Assembly (NCBI GenBank): GCA_905214735.1
Contig: CAJMNI010000002.1
Coordinates: 1-64,000 of the forward strand
Length of the DNA stretch: 64,000 bases
Source: an uncultured bacterium
GTDB taxonomy: Bacteria; Bacteroidota; Bacteroidia; Bacteroidales; Muribaculaceae
Reading direction: 5' to 3'
Position numbers and translations under genes: made by a program. The notes under the pieces are model-generated. The model did not search any database, was not told where the DNA came from, and saw nothing but the letters and a program-made list of their open reading frames with translations. Shown one piece after another: positions 25,564 through 33,699 of the stretch (positions are counted from its first letter, which is position 1; every line of letters begins with the position of its first letter).

Positions 25564-28500
25564 ATGAAACACCTATTGCCTCTTCTGGCCGTCGCGGCGG
25601 CAGCCGCCCTGACGGCAGGAGCCGCCGAGACACCGCGATGGCTGCGCAACGCCGCCATCTCCCCCGACGGAAAAACAATCGCTTTCACCTATAAGGGCGA
25701 CATATTCACAGTCCCCTCCACCGGAGGCCTTGCCCGCCAGATCACCTCCAATCCGGCGTTCGACACGGCGCCGGTGTGGAGCCCCGACGGCCGCACCATC
25801 ATCTTCTCCTCCACCCGCGAGGGGAGCGCCGACCTCTTCGCCGTCGACGCCATCGGCGGTACGCCCCGCCGGCTCACCACCGCCGCCTCCAACGAGAAGC
25901 CCCTCGGCTTCATCGACGCCACCACCCTACTCTTCTCCGCCTCGGGAGCACCATCCGTGACTTCCTCGCGGATGCCGACAGCCCTCACCAAGACCTACGC
26001 CATCGACGTCACCAAGCCGCAGGCGCGTCCCCGGCTCTGGCTCTCGATGCCCATGTCGACCGTGAGCACCGACGCCTCGGGCCGCATTCTCTATCAGGAC
26101 CGCAAGGGCTTCGAAGACCCCTTCCGCAAGCATGAGCGCTCCTCGGGCACCGACGACGTCTGGCTCCTCGAAAACGGCAAGTTCACCAAGCTCACCGACT
26201 TCAACGGCCACGACATGTCGCCGGTGTGGAAATCCGACGGCAGCGGCTATTATTACATCAGCGAGCAGGACGGCACGCTCAATGTCTACTCCTCCTCGCT
26301 CGACGGGAAGACACGCCGTCAGCTCACCTCGTTCGAGCGCCATCCGGTGCGCACCCTCTCCGCCTCCTCCGACGGCCTCATGGCCTTCAGCTGGGACGGC
26401 GACATCTATACCCTCCGCGAGGGCGAGCAGCCCCGCAAGCTCGACATCACGGTGGCCGCCGACCAGTATGACGGCGACCTCGTGAAGAGATATGTCACCT
26501 CGGGAGCCTCCAACATGGCCGTCTCCCCCGACGGCAGCGAGATCGCCATCGTGATCCGCGGCGACATCTACGTGACCGACGCCAAATACAAGACCACGCG
26601 CCGCATCACCGACACTCCCGCCCAGGAACGCGAGGTGTCGTTCTCGCCCGACGGCCGCATGCTCGTCTACGACTCCGACCGCGACGGCCAATGGCAGCTC
26701 TTCACCGCCGAGATCAAGAATCCCGCCGAGAAGAAGTTCGCCTACGCCACTGAAATAGTGGAGAAACCTCTTTACAAGGGTGAGAAGATCGCCCAGCAGC
26801 CCGCCTTCTCCCCCGACGGCAAGAAGGTGGCCTTTCTTGAAGACCGCACCACCCTGCGCGTGATCGACGTGAAGAGCAAGGAGGTCAAGACCGTGCTCGA
26901 CGGCAAATACAACTATTCCTATTCCGACGGCGACGTTCCCTTCTCGTGGAGCCCCGACAGCCGCCGGCTGCTCATCACCTATTTCGACGAGGGAGGCTGG
27001 AACAACACCGACGTCGCCATGGTCAACGCCGACGGTTCGGGAGTGGTCAACCTCACGGAGAGCGGCTATTCCGACGGGGGCGCCCGCTGGGCGCTCGGCG
27101 GAAAGGCAGTGACTTTCACCACAGGCCGCTACGGCATGAAGAGCCACGGCAGCTGGGGCAACCAGGAGGATGTGGTGATGATGGTCTTCGACCAGGAGGC
27201 CTGGGACGATTTCAACGCCACCGAGGAGGAGGCCGCCCTCAAGGAGGAGGCCGACAAGGAGAAGGATTCCGCCGACTCCGACAAGGATAAGAAAAAGGAT
27301 AAGAAGAAAGACAAGAAGGATAAGAAGGCGGGCAAGAAGGATGAAAAGCCCTTGGAGCTCGACCTGGAGAACCGCCGCCACCGCATGGCGCGCCTCACCG
27401 ACAATTCGGCCTTTATCCTCGACTATGTGCTCTCTCCGAAGGGCGACAAGCTCTATTATATCGCCCAGGCTTCGGAAGGGGGCTACAACCTTATCGAAAG
27501 CGACCTCCGCAAAGGGGAGTCGAAAGTGCTGATCCGCAACGTGTCGGGCGGCATTGCCACCGACGCCAAGGGTGAGAAGCTCTTCGTGCTCAGCGGCCGC
27601 GGCATCAAGAAGCTCGACCTCGACAAGGGGGCGGCGGAGGATGTCGAGTTCGAGGCGGCCTACGACCGCCGTCCGTCGCTGGAGCGCGAGTATATCTTCG
27701 ACCATGCGCTCCGCCAGGTGGCCGATAAGTTCTACGACGTGAATCTCCACGGCGTCGACTGGGATTATTATGGCAAGCATTATCGCGAGTTCCTCCCCTA
27801 TGTGAGCAATTCCTATGACTTCGCGGAGCTTCTCAGCGAGCTTCTCGGGGAGCTCAACGCCTCCCATACGGGTGCGCGCTATTCGGCCGACGGCGCGAAG
27901 CTCGCCACGGCTCAGCTCGGCGCTCTCTACGACGAGAGCTACACGGGCGACGGCCTGAAGGTTGCCGAGGTGGTGGCCGGTTCACCGCTCAGTTCGAAGA
28001 AGGCCGACGTGAAGAAGGGCGACGTGATCCTCGCCATCGACGGCGAGAAGATCGAGGCGGGGAAGGATTATTACCCGCTGCTCGCCGGGAAGAGCGGCCG
28101 CCGCACGCTCCTCACCATTCGCCGCGCCTCGGGCAAGACCGACACGGTGACCGTGAAACCGATCTCGACCGGCGCCTTCAACAATCTGCTTTACGCCCGC
28201 TGGGTGGAGCGCAACGAGGCATACGTCGATTCGATCTCTGGAGGCAAGGCGGCCTATATCCACGTGAAAGGGATGGATTCGCCGAGCTTCCGCAATGCCT
28301 ACGACCGTCTGCTGGGGAAATACCGCAACTGCGACGCAGTGGTTGTCGACACGCGCTGGAACGGCGGCGGCTGGCTCCACAACGACCTGGCGCAGCTGCT
28401 CGGCGGCCGCGAATATGTGCGCTTCATGCCCCGGGGACGCTATATCGGTTCGGAGCCTTTCTCGCAGTGGTACAAGCCTTCGGTGATGCTCGTCAACGAG

Positions 28501-28788
28501 GGTAACTACAGCGATGCCCACGGATCGCCCTATACCTACCGCACGCTCGGCCTCGGCAAGATCGTCGGTGCTCCGGTGCCCGGCACTATGACGGCCGTAT
28601 GGTGGGAGACGCAGATTGACCCGACGATCGTGTTCGGCATTCCGCAGGTCACCAACGCCGACCTCAACGGCCGCGCGCTGGAGAACGTGCAGTTCAATCC
28701 CGACATCACCATCTACAACAATCCGGCCGACGAACTCAACGGCCGCGACGCGCAGCTCGAAGGGGCCGTCAAGGCCCTGATGAAGTAA
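25564..28788 (+). CDS. Secreted Tricorn-like protease (beta-propeller, PDZ, S41)
   Basis: A 1074-residue protein with a signal peptide (MKHLLPLLAVAAAAALTAGA). The N-terminal half has PD40/WD40-like propeller repeats (IAFTYKGDIF; SPDGRTIIFSS; SPVWKSDGSGYYY and others). A Lys/Asp-rich linker follows at about 558-598 (DKDKKKDKKKDKKDKKAGKK), then more propeller, a PDZ domain (about 800-870) and an S41 catalytic core. Residues equivalent to the Tricorn tetrad are Ser767-His768 (ELNASHTG), Ser983-Asp984 (NYSDAH) and Glu1040 (RALENVQFNPDI). It should cleave peptides in the periplasm. ATG 25564 is chosen for the signal peptide; the frame runs further upstream inside folK. A strong terminator follows at 28808. 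It starts 13 bp after the folK stop. Confidence 0.9.
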   Translation: MKHLLPLLAVAAAAALTAGAAETPRWLRNAAISPDGKTIAFTYKGDIFTVPSTGGLARQITSNPAFDTAPVWSPDGRTIIFSSTREGSADLFAVDAIGGTPRRLTTAASNEKPLGFIDATTLLFSASGAPSVTSSRMPTALTKTYAIDVTKPQARPRLWLSMPMSTVSTDASGRILYQDRKGFEDPFRKHERSSGTDDVWLLENGKFTKLTDFNGHDMSPVWKSDGSGYYYISEQDGTLNVYSSSLDGKTRRQLTSFERHPVRTLSASSDGLMAFSWDGDIYTLREGEQPRKLDITVAADQYDGDLVKRYVTSGASNMAVSPDGSEIAIVIRGDIYVTDAKYKTTRRITDTPAQEREVSFSPDGRMLVYDSDRDGQWQLFTAEIKNPAEKKFAYATEIVEKPLYKGEKIAQQPAFSPDGKKVAFLEDRTTLRVIDVKSKEVKTVLDGKYNYSYSDGDVPFSWSPDSRRLLITYFDEGGWNNTDVAMVNADGSGVVNLTESGYSDGGARWALGGKAVTFTTGRYGMKSHGSWGNQEDVVMMVFDQEAWDDFNATEEEAALKEEADKEKDSADSDKDKKKDKKKDKKDKKAGKKDEKPLELDLENRRHRMARLTDNSAFILDYVLSPKGDKLYYIAQASEGGYNLIESDLRKGESKVLIRNVSGGIATDAKGEKLFVLSGRGIKKLDLDKGAAEDVEFEAAYDRRPSLEREYIFDHALRQVADKFYDVNLHGVDWDYYGKHYREFLPYVSNSYDFAELLSELLGELNASHTGARYSADGAKLATAQLGALYDESYTGDGLKVAEVVAGSPLSSKKADVKKGDVILAIDGEKIEAGKDYYPLLAGKSGRRTLLTIRRASGKTDTVTVKPISTGAFNNLLYARWVERNEAYVDSISGGKAAYIHVKGMDSPSFRNAYDRLLGKYRNCDAVVVDTRWNGGGWLHNDLAQLLGGREYVRFMPRGRYIGSEPFSQWYKPSVMLVNEGNYSDAHGSPYTYRTLGLGKIVGAPVPGTMTAVWWETQIDPTIVFGIPQVTNADLNGRALENVQFNPDITIYNNPADELNGRDAQLEGAVKALMK

Positions 28789-29170
28789 CCGCGACTACTA
28801 CAGCTTTCAGGCCGAGCGGATTTTTCCGCTCGGCCTGTTTTTTGACATTTTTCTTTTATCGCACCTTTTCAATCCCTGTTGACACTCTTATTTTGATAAA
28901 AAATGATATAAAAACCCCGAAACATGTTGCATAACATATTCCCGCATGATGCTAATTGACGATTTTATAGCTAACTTTGCAGCGTGAAAAGGGAAAAGCC
29001 GCGACGGCTTCCCGACTCGATGTAACTGAACAATCTTGTAATACCTTATCATTGACCCCTCGCAGAGGGAAAACTTACCTGTTAAAACTCATCATTCTGA
29101 CCTTCTAATCACCGATAGAAACTTCACAATAAGAGGGGCGTGCGAAAGATCGCACGCCCCGAATATTTTT
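28789..29170. other. 382-bp intergenic region: terminator plus orphan transcription unit
   Basis: Contains the terminator of the Tricorn-like gene (28808-28843), a plus-strand TAACTTTG box at 28972-28979, a structured stretch to 29130 and a bidirectional terminator at 29135-29171. No convincing ORF lies between that promoter and terminator, so an RNA gene is the simplest reading. Confidence 0.7.
28808..28843 (+). terminator. Intrinsic terminator of the Tricorn-like gene
   Basis: A perfect 13-bp stem, CAGGCCGAGCGGA (28808-28820) with TCCGCTCGGCCTG (28825-28837), loop TTTT, then six T (28838-28843). Confidence 0.92.
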
Positions 29171-29171
29171 T
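28983..29171 (+). ncRNA. Candidate small non-coding RNA of about 190 nt
   Basis: A -7 box TAACTTTG (28972-28979, weak -33) predicts a 5' end near 28983. The only downstream signal is a strong terminator with a T6 tract ending at 29171. In between are hairpins GGG-AA-AAGCCG/CGGCTTCCC (28991-29013, loop CGA) and CCCTC-GCA-GAGGG (29057-29069). GTGAA near the 5' end (28984-28988) can pair with TTCAC at 29122-29126. No ORF longer than about 14 codons with a plausible start is present. Length and a closing 5'/3' pairing would fit a 6S-like RNA, but that identity is speculation. Confidence 0.5.
29135..29171. terminator. Bidirectional terminator between the candidate sRNA and the thioredoxin gene
   Basis: A perfect 11-bp stem, GGGGCGTGCGA (29135-29145) with TCGCACGCCCC (29150-29160), loop AAGA, and T6 at 29166-29171 on the plus strand. 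On the minus strand it follows directly after the thioredoxin stop. Confidence 0.88.
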
Positions 29172-29464
29172 CATAGATAGGATTCCACCTGGGAGAGGAG
29201 GGTTTCGCCGTCGATTTCTCCGCTGCGGCGCCACTTCTCGACTCCGTTCTGATAGATGATGAACGTCGGGATGCTCTCGACCTCCTGCTCGGAGGCAAGC
29301 TCGCGGTTCTCGTCGATGTCGAACTGGGCGACGAGGGCGCGTCCCTCGAGCAACTCCTTGATCTGGGCCACGACGGGCATCATTCTCTGGCAGTGGGGGC
29401 ACCAGGAGGCGAAGAATTCAACAAGCACCACGGGGCTTTCGCTAAGTAATTCGGTATAGGTCAT
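29171..29464 (-). CDS. Thioredoxin-fold protein with CPHC active site
   Basis: A 97-residue single-domain thioredoxin without signal peptide, so it is cytoplasmic. The active site is FASWCPHCQRMMP (Cys22, Cys25), followed by VVAQIKELLEGRALVAQFDI and the cis-Pro loop VESIPTFIIYQNG. Classical thioredoxins have WCGPC; the Pro-His pair resembles DsbA and shifts the redox potential to a more oxidising value in studied proteins. The start ATG 29464 is chosen because the family begins directly before the first helix; the upstream in-frame ATG at 29617 would add 51 residues of repeat-rich intergenic sequence. The stop abuts the shared terminator at 29135-29171. Reductase activity is likely, partners unknown. 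Confidence 0.88.
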   Translation of the reverse strand: MTYTELLSESPVVLVEFFASWCPHCQRMMPVVAQIKELLEGRALVAQFDIDENRELASEQEVESIPTFIIYQNGVEKWRRSGEIDGETLLSQVESYL

Positions 29465-29593
29465 AACTTGGGATTTTAATATTAGTATAGTAAAAACGCC
29501 CGGCGGTGAAAAGGGTTCAGCCACCTTGTAAAATACCCCCCCGGCGCAAGCCGGCCATGCGCGGATGCAGGGCGCGAGGGCAGCCCCGTAGGG

Positions 29594-29627
29594 GCTCCAC
29601 TCCCGGACATGCTCCACTCCCGGACAT
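29594..29627. repeat. 17-bp perfect tandem repeat, two copies
   Basis: GCTCCACTCCCGGACAT occurs at 29594-29610 and again at 29611-29627 with no gap, in the region between the thioredoxin start and the secreted protein end. Confidence 0.9.
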
Positions 29628-29631
29628 AAGG

Positions 29632-29659
29632 AAAGGCGCGCCCGGAGGGACGCGCCTTT
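29632..29659. terminator. Hairpin terminator after the 29689-30615 gene
   Basis: AAAGGCGCG (29632-29640) pairs with CGCGCCTTT (29651-29659), loop of 10 nt. It lies 30 bp past the minus-strand stop. T residues follow on either strand but the tract is short. Confidence 0.65.
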
Positions 29660-29688
29660 ATGGTGGGGTTATAGTTTCGGAGGATTGA

Positions 29689-30615
29689 TTATTTCACGAA
29701 AACTTTGCTAACCTTGTTGCCTTTCTTCACGATGAAGAGGCCGTTTTCTGCGTTAGCCACGCGAACACCCTGAAGGTTGTAATAAACAGCGGGAGCGTTG
29801 TTAACCTCAGTCTCGATACCCTCAACACCGGCGATCTCTTTTTCGGAGTTGAAGATAACCGAAGGATTGTTTACGTCTGTGATGTTGAGAACGCAGCTGC
29901 CAGACCATTCCTCAGCGAAAGTAAGGTTGTCACCATTCTTTGCGAGAACATAGTCCGTGTCGAGCTCAAGAGCTTCGTTGGAGCCGCCGTCAGCGTAACC
30001 GCCGCAGTTGATCTTCTGCCAGTTTGCATCAGCAATTTTAAATGCCGCGCCTGCAGGAACCGACTGATCTTCACCGCACACGAAGGTATAGACAACGCCA
30101 TCGGTAGTACTAAACTCCCAAGCGTCGAGATCGCCTTCATTATTACCCCAGTTGTTCATATCGCCGCGGAAGTAAACCTTTGTGAAACCGGTGGGTTTCG
30201 GAGTAGTGGTTGTCATTGTGATAGTGCTGAGGTCGCCGGCTACTACGATCTTGTAATCACCTTCCCAGGGAGTCTCGATGTTGGGGCTGTCCTTATCACC
30301 TGCTACAAGAACAACGGGCTTGCCCAAATCCGCCTCTTCGTAGGATCTTTCGGGCACGAGGATACCTGTGTTGAAACCGTCCCAAGCAGCGGCAACATCT
30401 TCGCCATCCTTTGCAGTGGAGATCTTGAACGACGAAGCGTTGGTGAGATCAAGAGTATAAACGCCGTCAGCGTATACGAACTCAGCGGGATTGCCGGGTG
30501 CCCATTCTGCGGGGAAACCTGTACCGGCGCCTGTAGCGTAGAGAGGAGCACCGTTCTGTGCGTTTACTGTAAGTGCTGCTGCAGCAGCAAGTGCAAGTGC
30601 GTAAAACTTCTTCAT
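29689..30615 (-). CDS. Secreted carbohydrate-binding-like protein with a T9SS-like C-terminal tail
   Basis: A 308-residue protein with a signal peptide (MKKFYALALAAAAALTVNAQ). There are two SusE/SusF-like beta-sandwich modules (about 20-130 and 143-245; the second begins FTKVYFRGDMNNWG, as in starch-binding folds). It ends with an 80-residue tail PAVYYNLQGVRVANAENGLF...KVSKVFVK, typical of secretion-sorting tails in Bacteroidales (Por/T9SS C-terminal-domain-like). It probably binds a glycan at or outside the outer membrane. It lies downstream of the susCDEF operon but behind a strong terminator and has its own promoter with a leader of about 270 nt, so it is controlled separately. Binding target unknown. 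Confidence 0.75.
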   Translation of the reverse strand: MKKFYALALAAAAALTVNAQNGAPLYATGAGTGFPAEWAPGNPAEFVYADGVYTLDLTNASSFKISTAKDGEDVAAAWDGFNTGILVPERSYEEADLGKPVVLVAGDKDSPNIETPWEGDYKIVVAGDLSTITMTTTTPKPTGFTKVYFRGDMNNWGNNEGDLDAWEFSTTDGVVYTFVCGEDQSVPAGAAFKIADANWQKINCGGYADGGSNEALELDTDYVLAKNGDNLTFAEEWSGSCVLNITDVNNPSVIFNSEKEIAGVEGIETEVNNAPAVYYNLQGVRVANAENGLFIVKKGNKVSKVFVK

Positions 30616-30890
30616 AATTGATTGAGTTTTTTGTTGGTTATTTATATAAGTTGATTATAAATCTAATGAGATAGCCTTCGGAACGGGAGTGCCCATTTCG
30701 ACGCGAAAAAAAACGCGGGAAAAACAAAGAGGCTTACGCTGCTCGGCATCATTGCTCAATTCGTTGCAGGCAGCCGATTGCTGCCGGAATCATAGAGGTC
30801 AACGCTCAATGGTTACTTTTTAACCAACGGATGAATGAGTTCGGATTAGCCTTAAATCATGGTAGCCGCCCTGCGGGCACAATTCCGATG

Positions 30891-30923
30891 CAAAAATAAT
30901 CAAAAAAATCGAAACGCGCACAA
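30891..30923 (-). promoter_or_regulatory. Promoter of the secreted protein gene
   Basis: Minus strand -7 TATTTTTG (plus-strand CAAAAATA, 30891-30898) with TTG (plus-strand CAA, 30921-30923) 22 bp upstream. The predicted start is near 30886, which leaves a 270-nt leader. Confidence 0.55.
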
Positions 30924-30970
30924 TATTTGCAAAAAAAATTGCAGAAAAATATCAGAGCGGCGAAAAGGGG

Positions 30971-31010
30971 GCGAAAAAAAGGGTGCGCCAGCTCGCTGAC
31001 GCACCCTTTT
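30971..31010 (-). terminator. Intrinsic terminator of the susCDEF operon
   Basis: A perfect 11-bp stem, AAAAGGGTGCG (30977-30987) with CGCACCCTTTT (31000-31010). On the minus strand the stem is followed by a run of T (plus-strand A, 30974-30980). It lies 52 bp past the susF-like stop. Confidence 0.88.
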
Positions 31011-31062
31011 GTCGCAGCGGACCGGGGTCCGCCGGGGTTTTCAAAGATTGTTTCGCTCCTGA

Positions 31063-32550
31063 TTATTTCAAGGTGATAGTGTAAGGATAAACGCCGAAGT
31101 TAACCTCGATGTCGTAGGTTCCCTCCTTGGCTTCCATGTTGTCGCCGTTGAAGTTCAGGTTGTAGCTCTGTTCGTTGCCGACTACTGTCTCAACCTTGGC
31201 GCCACCGAAGTTGAGCGTCCATGCATGGTTGCAACAGAGCTTGAAGTTGTCGCCGACCTTGACTCCCTTGGCAGTCCATACCTTGAAGTCGCTCGAGTGA
31301 GTGAGCTCGGTAGCGGATGCGAGGTCCCAGCCGTTGCCGGAACCGATCACTGCAATCGACTCGATGGGGCTGAATCTGTAGGTGAGCAGAGCGAGGTTCA
31401 TCTCAACCCAGTAGAAGTTGGTGCCCTTGAGCTGCGGTTTGATATTCTTGCCGTCGCTGCTTGTGGTGAGTTTACCGGTCATAACGTTGTTCTCGTCAAC
31501 CACGGGATCCTCATCTGCCGACTGCTTGAACATCGTGCCGCCGAGAGTCGGGCGCTCGCCGATGCGGGCGATGTTTCCGAGAGCGGCCACGCCCTTATAC
31601 TCGATGTAGTTGTCGGTGTGGAGCGTGAAGACATTCTTCGTTGCCGAGAAGGCATAGAGCTGGTCGAGAGCGAAGCTTACGCTGAATGTCTCGGTCTCCA
31701 TGTTGACGGTGATCAGCATCGGGCCTGCGCTTGTGATGACGCCCGGAGTGCTGTTGGCAGTCGTAACCGGGTTGAGCAGACCGCTGATAGCCGTAGCTTC
31801 GCCCTTGACGCCAAATGCGCCGTCGGCAAACTGCTTGCTTGCGTATGTCGAAGCCGGGATGATCATCCATCTGTAGCCCTCTGCGGAAGTAGCGAGGTTC
31901 TCGGGAACGTCAAACTTGATCGAGAACTGAGGATTGTCATACTGGTTGGCGCCTGCCTGGGTGTTGGTGAAGGGAATCGCCTTCGTGATATCCCAGTTGC
32001 AGAAGTTGCCGACGAGATAGTAAGCGTTTTCGATCACCTTGGTCGGATCGAGGGTAGTCACCTTATAGAGGTAGCTGCCGTAGTAGGCATCCATGCCGCC
32101 GAGACGGACCTTGGTTGTCTCGAGTTTGGCATAGGCAAGGTAGCGGATATATACGTCGTAGGTGCCGGGAGCCTTGGAAATGGCTCTCTGGATGGCGCCG
32201 TTGAGCATGTCGGGATTGATCGTGATTTTGTTGTCGGCATCAACCGTCGTTTCGATCTGTTCAGCATTCGAGAAGTTCGCGTCGCCGGCGACCTGAGCGT
32301 AAACCACGAGGTTATACTCGGCGGGGAAGTTCACGAGCTCGTCGATGTGAGCCGCTTCGGCAAACAAATTCTGCTCGTTGAGAGTCTTGAGGTTGAACTC
32401 GGAGGCATCCTGCGACACCTTGAGGTTAGCATCCTCAAACACCAGACCGGTGTCGGGATAGCCATGAGCGGGGGGATCAGGAAGATCGTCGCTACATGAC
32501 ACCATACCCGCTGCGAGAGCAATAATCGATAAATATTTAAAAGCTTTCAT
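31063..32550 (-). CDS. SusF/SusE-like surface glycan-binding lipoprotein
   Basis: A 495-residue lipoprotein (MKAFKYLSIIALAAGMVSC, Cys19, followed by SDDLPDPP, an acidic export-type signal for surface display in Bacteroidetes). The N-terminal Ig-like region (about 30-175) is followed by repeated starch-binding-like modules: ENAYYLVGNFCNWDITKAI (about 182-200) and SIAVIGSGNGWDLASATEL (about 395-413). A third less conserved module lies between. The G-x-x-N/G-W-D patterns are typical of SusE/SusF glycan-binding domains. It is the last gene of the susC-susD-susE-susF order on the minus strand and is followed by a strong terminator. It likely holds polysaccharide on the cell surface; the glycan cannot be told. 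Confidence 0.85.
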   Translation of the reverse strand: MKAFKYLSIIALAAGMVSCSDDLPDPPAHGYPDTGLVFEDANLKVSQDASEFNLKTLNEQNLFAEAAHIDELVNFPAEYNLVVYAQVAGDANFSNAEQIETTVDADNKITINPDMLNGAIQRAISKAPGTYDVYIRYLAYAKLETTKVRLGGMDAYYGSYLYKVTTLDPTKVIENAYYLVGNFCNWDITKAIPFTNTQAGANQYDNPQFSIKFDVPENLATSAEGYRWMIIPASTYASKQFADGAFGVKGEATAISGLLNPVTTANSTPGVITSAGPMLITVNMETETFSVSFALDQLYAFSATKNVFTLHTDNYIEYKGVAALGNIARIGERPTLGGTMFKQSADEDPVVDENNVMTGKLTTSSDGKNIKPQLKGTNFYWVEMNLALLTYRFSPIESIAVIGSGNGWDLASATELTHSSDFKVWTAKGVKVGDNFKLCCNHAWTLNFGGAKVETVVGNEQSYNLNFNGDNMEAKEGTYDIEVNFGVYPYTITLK

Positions 32551-32630
32551 ACTGAAATTTCTGATTTGTCATTATTGAGACGGCCGGTTCCGGTCAGGCT
32601 TCGGGCCGGAACCGCCGTTTCAGGTTGGCA

Positions 32631-33662
32631 TCAATTGAACTGAGGCGTGCGGCCTACGAATGTAACTTCCTTATTGCCTTCCACAACATAGATGTTGAGA
32701 CCGGTAACGTCGACAACGACGGTGAACGGAGTCTGCTCGGTGCAGTGGATGCCCCAGTTACCTAAACCCGGGCTAATGATCTCACCGTTGAATGTGCCTC
32801 CGTTGGCCACATTGTCGTTGATCGGCTTCACATAGAAGTCGTCGGCGTGCGAGCCGAGCGAAGCGTCGGGCTTCCATCCGAGGAGCTCGGTGAAGAAGCG
32901 GAACTGGCTTGCATTGTCGGGATTGCTCGTGTCGCCTCCGTTATCCTTCGGATCGAGCAGGAAGTGGCCGACATATAGCTTCTGGCCTGCGAGGGCGTCC
33001 GGTTCGTAAACGCGGAAGGGGACGTAGGCGTCGAAGTTGGCTGCGGAGGGGGCGAGGAAGCCGTTGGAGACTGAGCCGTCGAGTGTGGATACGTCACCGC
33101 AGATGTAGATCCATCCCGGTTTGAGCAGTGCGAAGATCACGTTGACCTTGTCGTAGCTTACCACATTGTTGGAGACGATGCGGCTGCCTTCGATTCCGGG
33201 GATTTCGCAGACGGCGCGGAAATAGAGTTTCACGGGACCTTTTGCGAATTCGCTCTTGGCGTAGGCATCCTCGTCGGCGATGCCGGCCATCTGGTTGGCT
33301 GCCACGGCGAGGTTGAAGAGCTTCAGCGACATTGCTGCGCTGTTGGGGTTGGTATTCTCGAGAGCGATACTCTTTCTTGCAGCGATATCCTCGTCGCTAT
33401 AGGGCACTGTCGGATCAAGGCTCACAAGGGCGGAATAGTTGCACTGTGCCGCAAAGCCGTAATCGGGCTGCGAACAGAAGAGGTTGAACGTCTCGTTGCT
33501 GGTCAGATCGCCGTTGGTCTGGAGCACCTGCTGCTGAAGGGCCGGTGTGTTGACCGTGAACGTCGTCGGATCTTTATATTTCGGGTCTTCGTTCTGCTCG
33601 CAGCTTGTGAAGCTGATTGTGAGCATCAGTCCGAGCGCCGAAGCCATCATTAATTTCTTCAT
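32631..33662 (-). CDS. SusE-like lipoprotein of the sus locus
   Basis: A 343-residue lipoprotein (MKKLMMASALGLMLTISFTSC, Cys21, followed by EQNEDPKYKDPTTFTVNTP). The Asp/Glu-rich start and TFTVNTPALQQQVLQ resemble the SusE N-terminal domain (PF14292). The rest is beta-rich, with segments such as GWIYICGDVSTLDGS and FRFFTELLGWKPD in positions where SusE-like modules place their binding sites. It lies 80 bp from the susF-like gene and 37 bp after susD. It is probably a surface glycan-binding partner of SusD. The glycan-binding residues are less clear than in the SusF-like protein, so this is a positional and family-level call. Confidence 0.75.
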   Translation of the reverse strand: MKKLMMASALGLMLTISFTSCEQNEDPKYKDPTTFTVNTPALQQQVLQTNGDLTSNETFNLFCSQPDYGFAAQCNYSALVSLDPTVPYSDEDIAARKSIALENTNPNSAAMSLKLFNLAVAANQMAGIADEDAYAKSEFAKGPVKLYFRAVCEIPGIEGSRIVSNNVVSYDKVNVIFALLKPGWIYICGDVSTLDGSVSNGFLAPSAANFDAYVPFRVYEPDALAGQKLYVGHFLLDPKDNGGDTSNPDNASQFRFFTELLGWKPDASLGSHADDFYVKPINDNVANGGTFNGEIISPGLGNWGIHCTEQTPFTVVVDVTGLNIYVVEGNKEVTFVGRTPQFN

Positions 33663-33699
33663 ATCTTATGATTCTATGATGATTTGTGACAATGATTGA

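Larger units (their letters stand above)
30616..31062. other. 447-bp intergenic region: long leader and susF terminator
   Basis: On the minus strand this holds the promoter at 30891-30923, then a leader of about 270 nt for the 29689-30615 gene with hairpins GGTTA-AAAAG-TAACC and GGCAGC-AATCG-GCTGCC. At 30971-31010 lies the terminator of the sus operon. No ORF is convincing. Confidence 0.65.

Noticed and set aside
31225..32499. 424-codon plus-strand ORF antisense to the susF-like gene
   Set aside because: Low-complexity Val/Glu/Arg text; the minus-strand product has lipobox and glycan-binding motifs.
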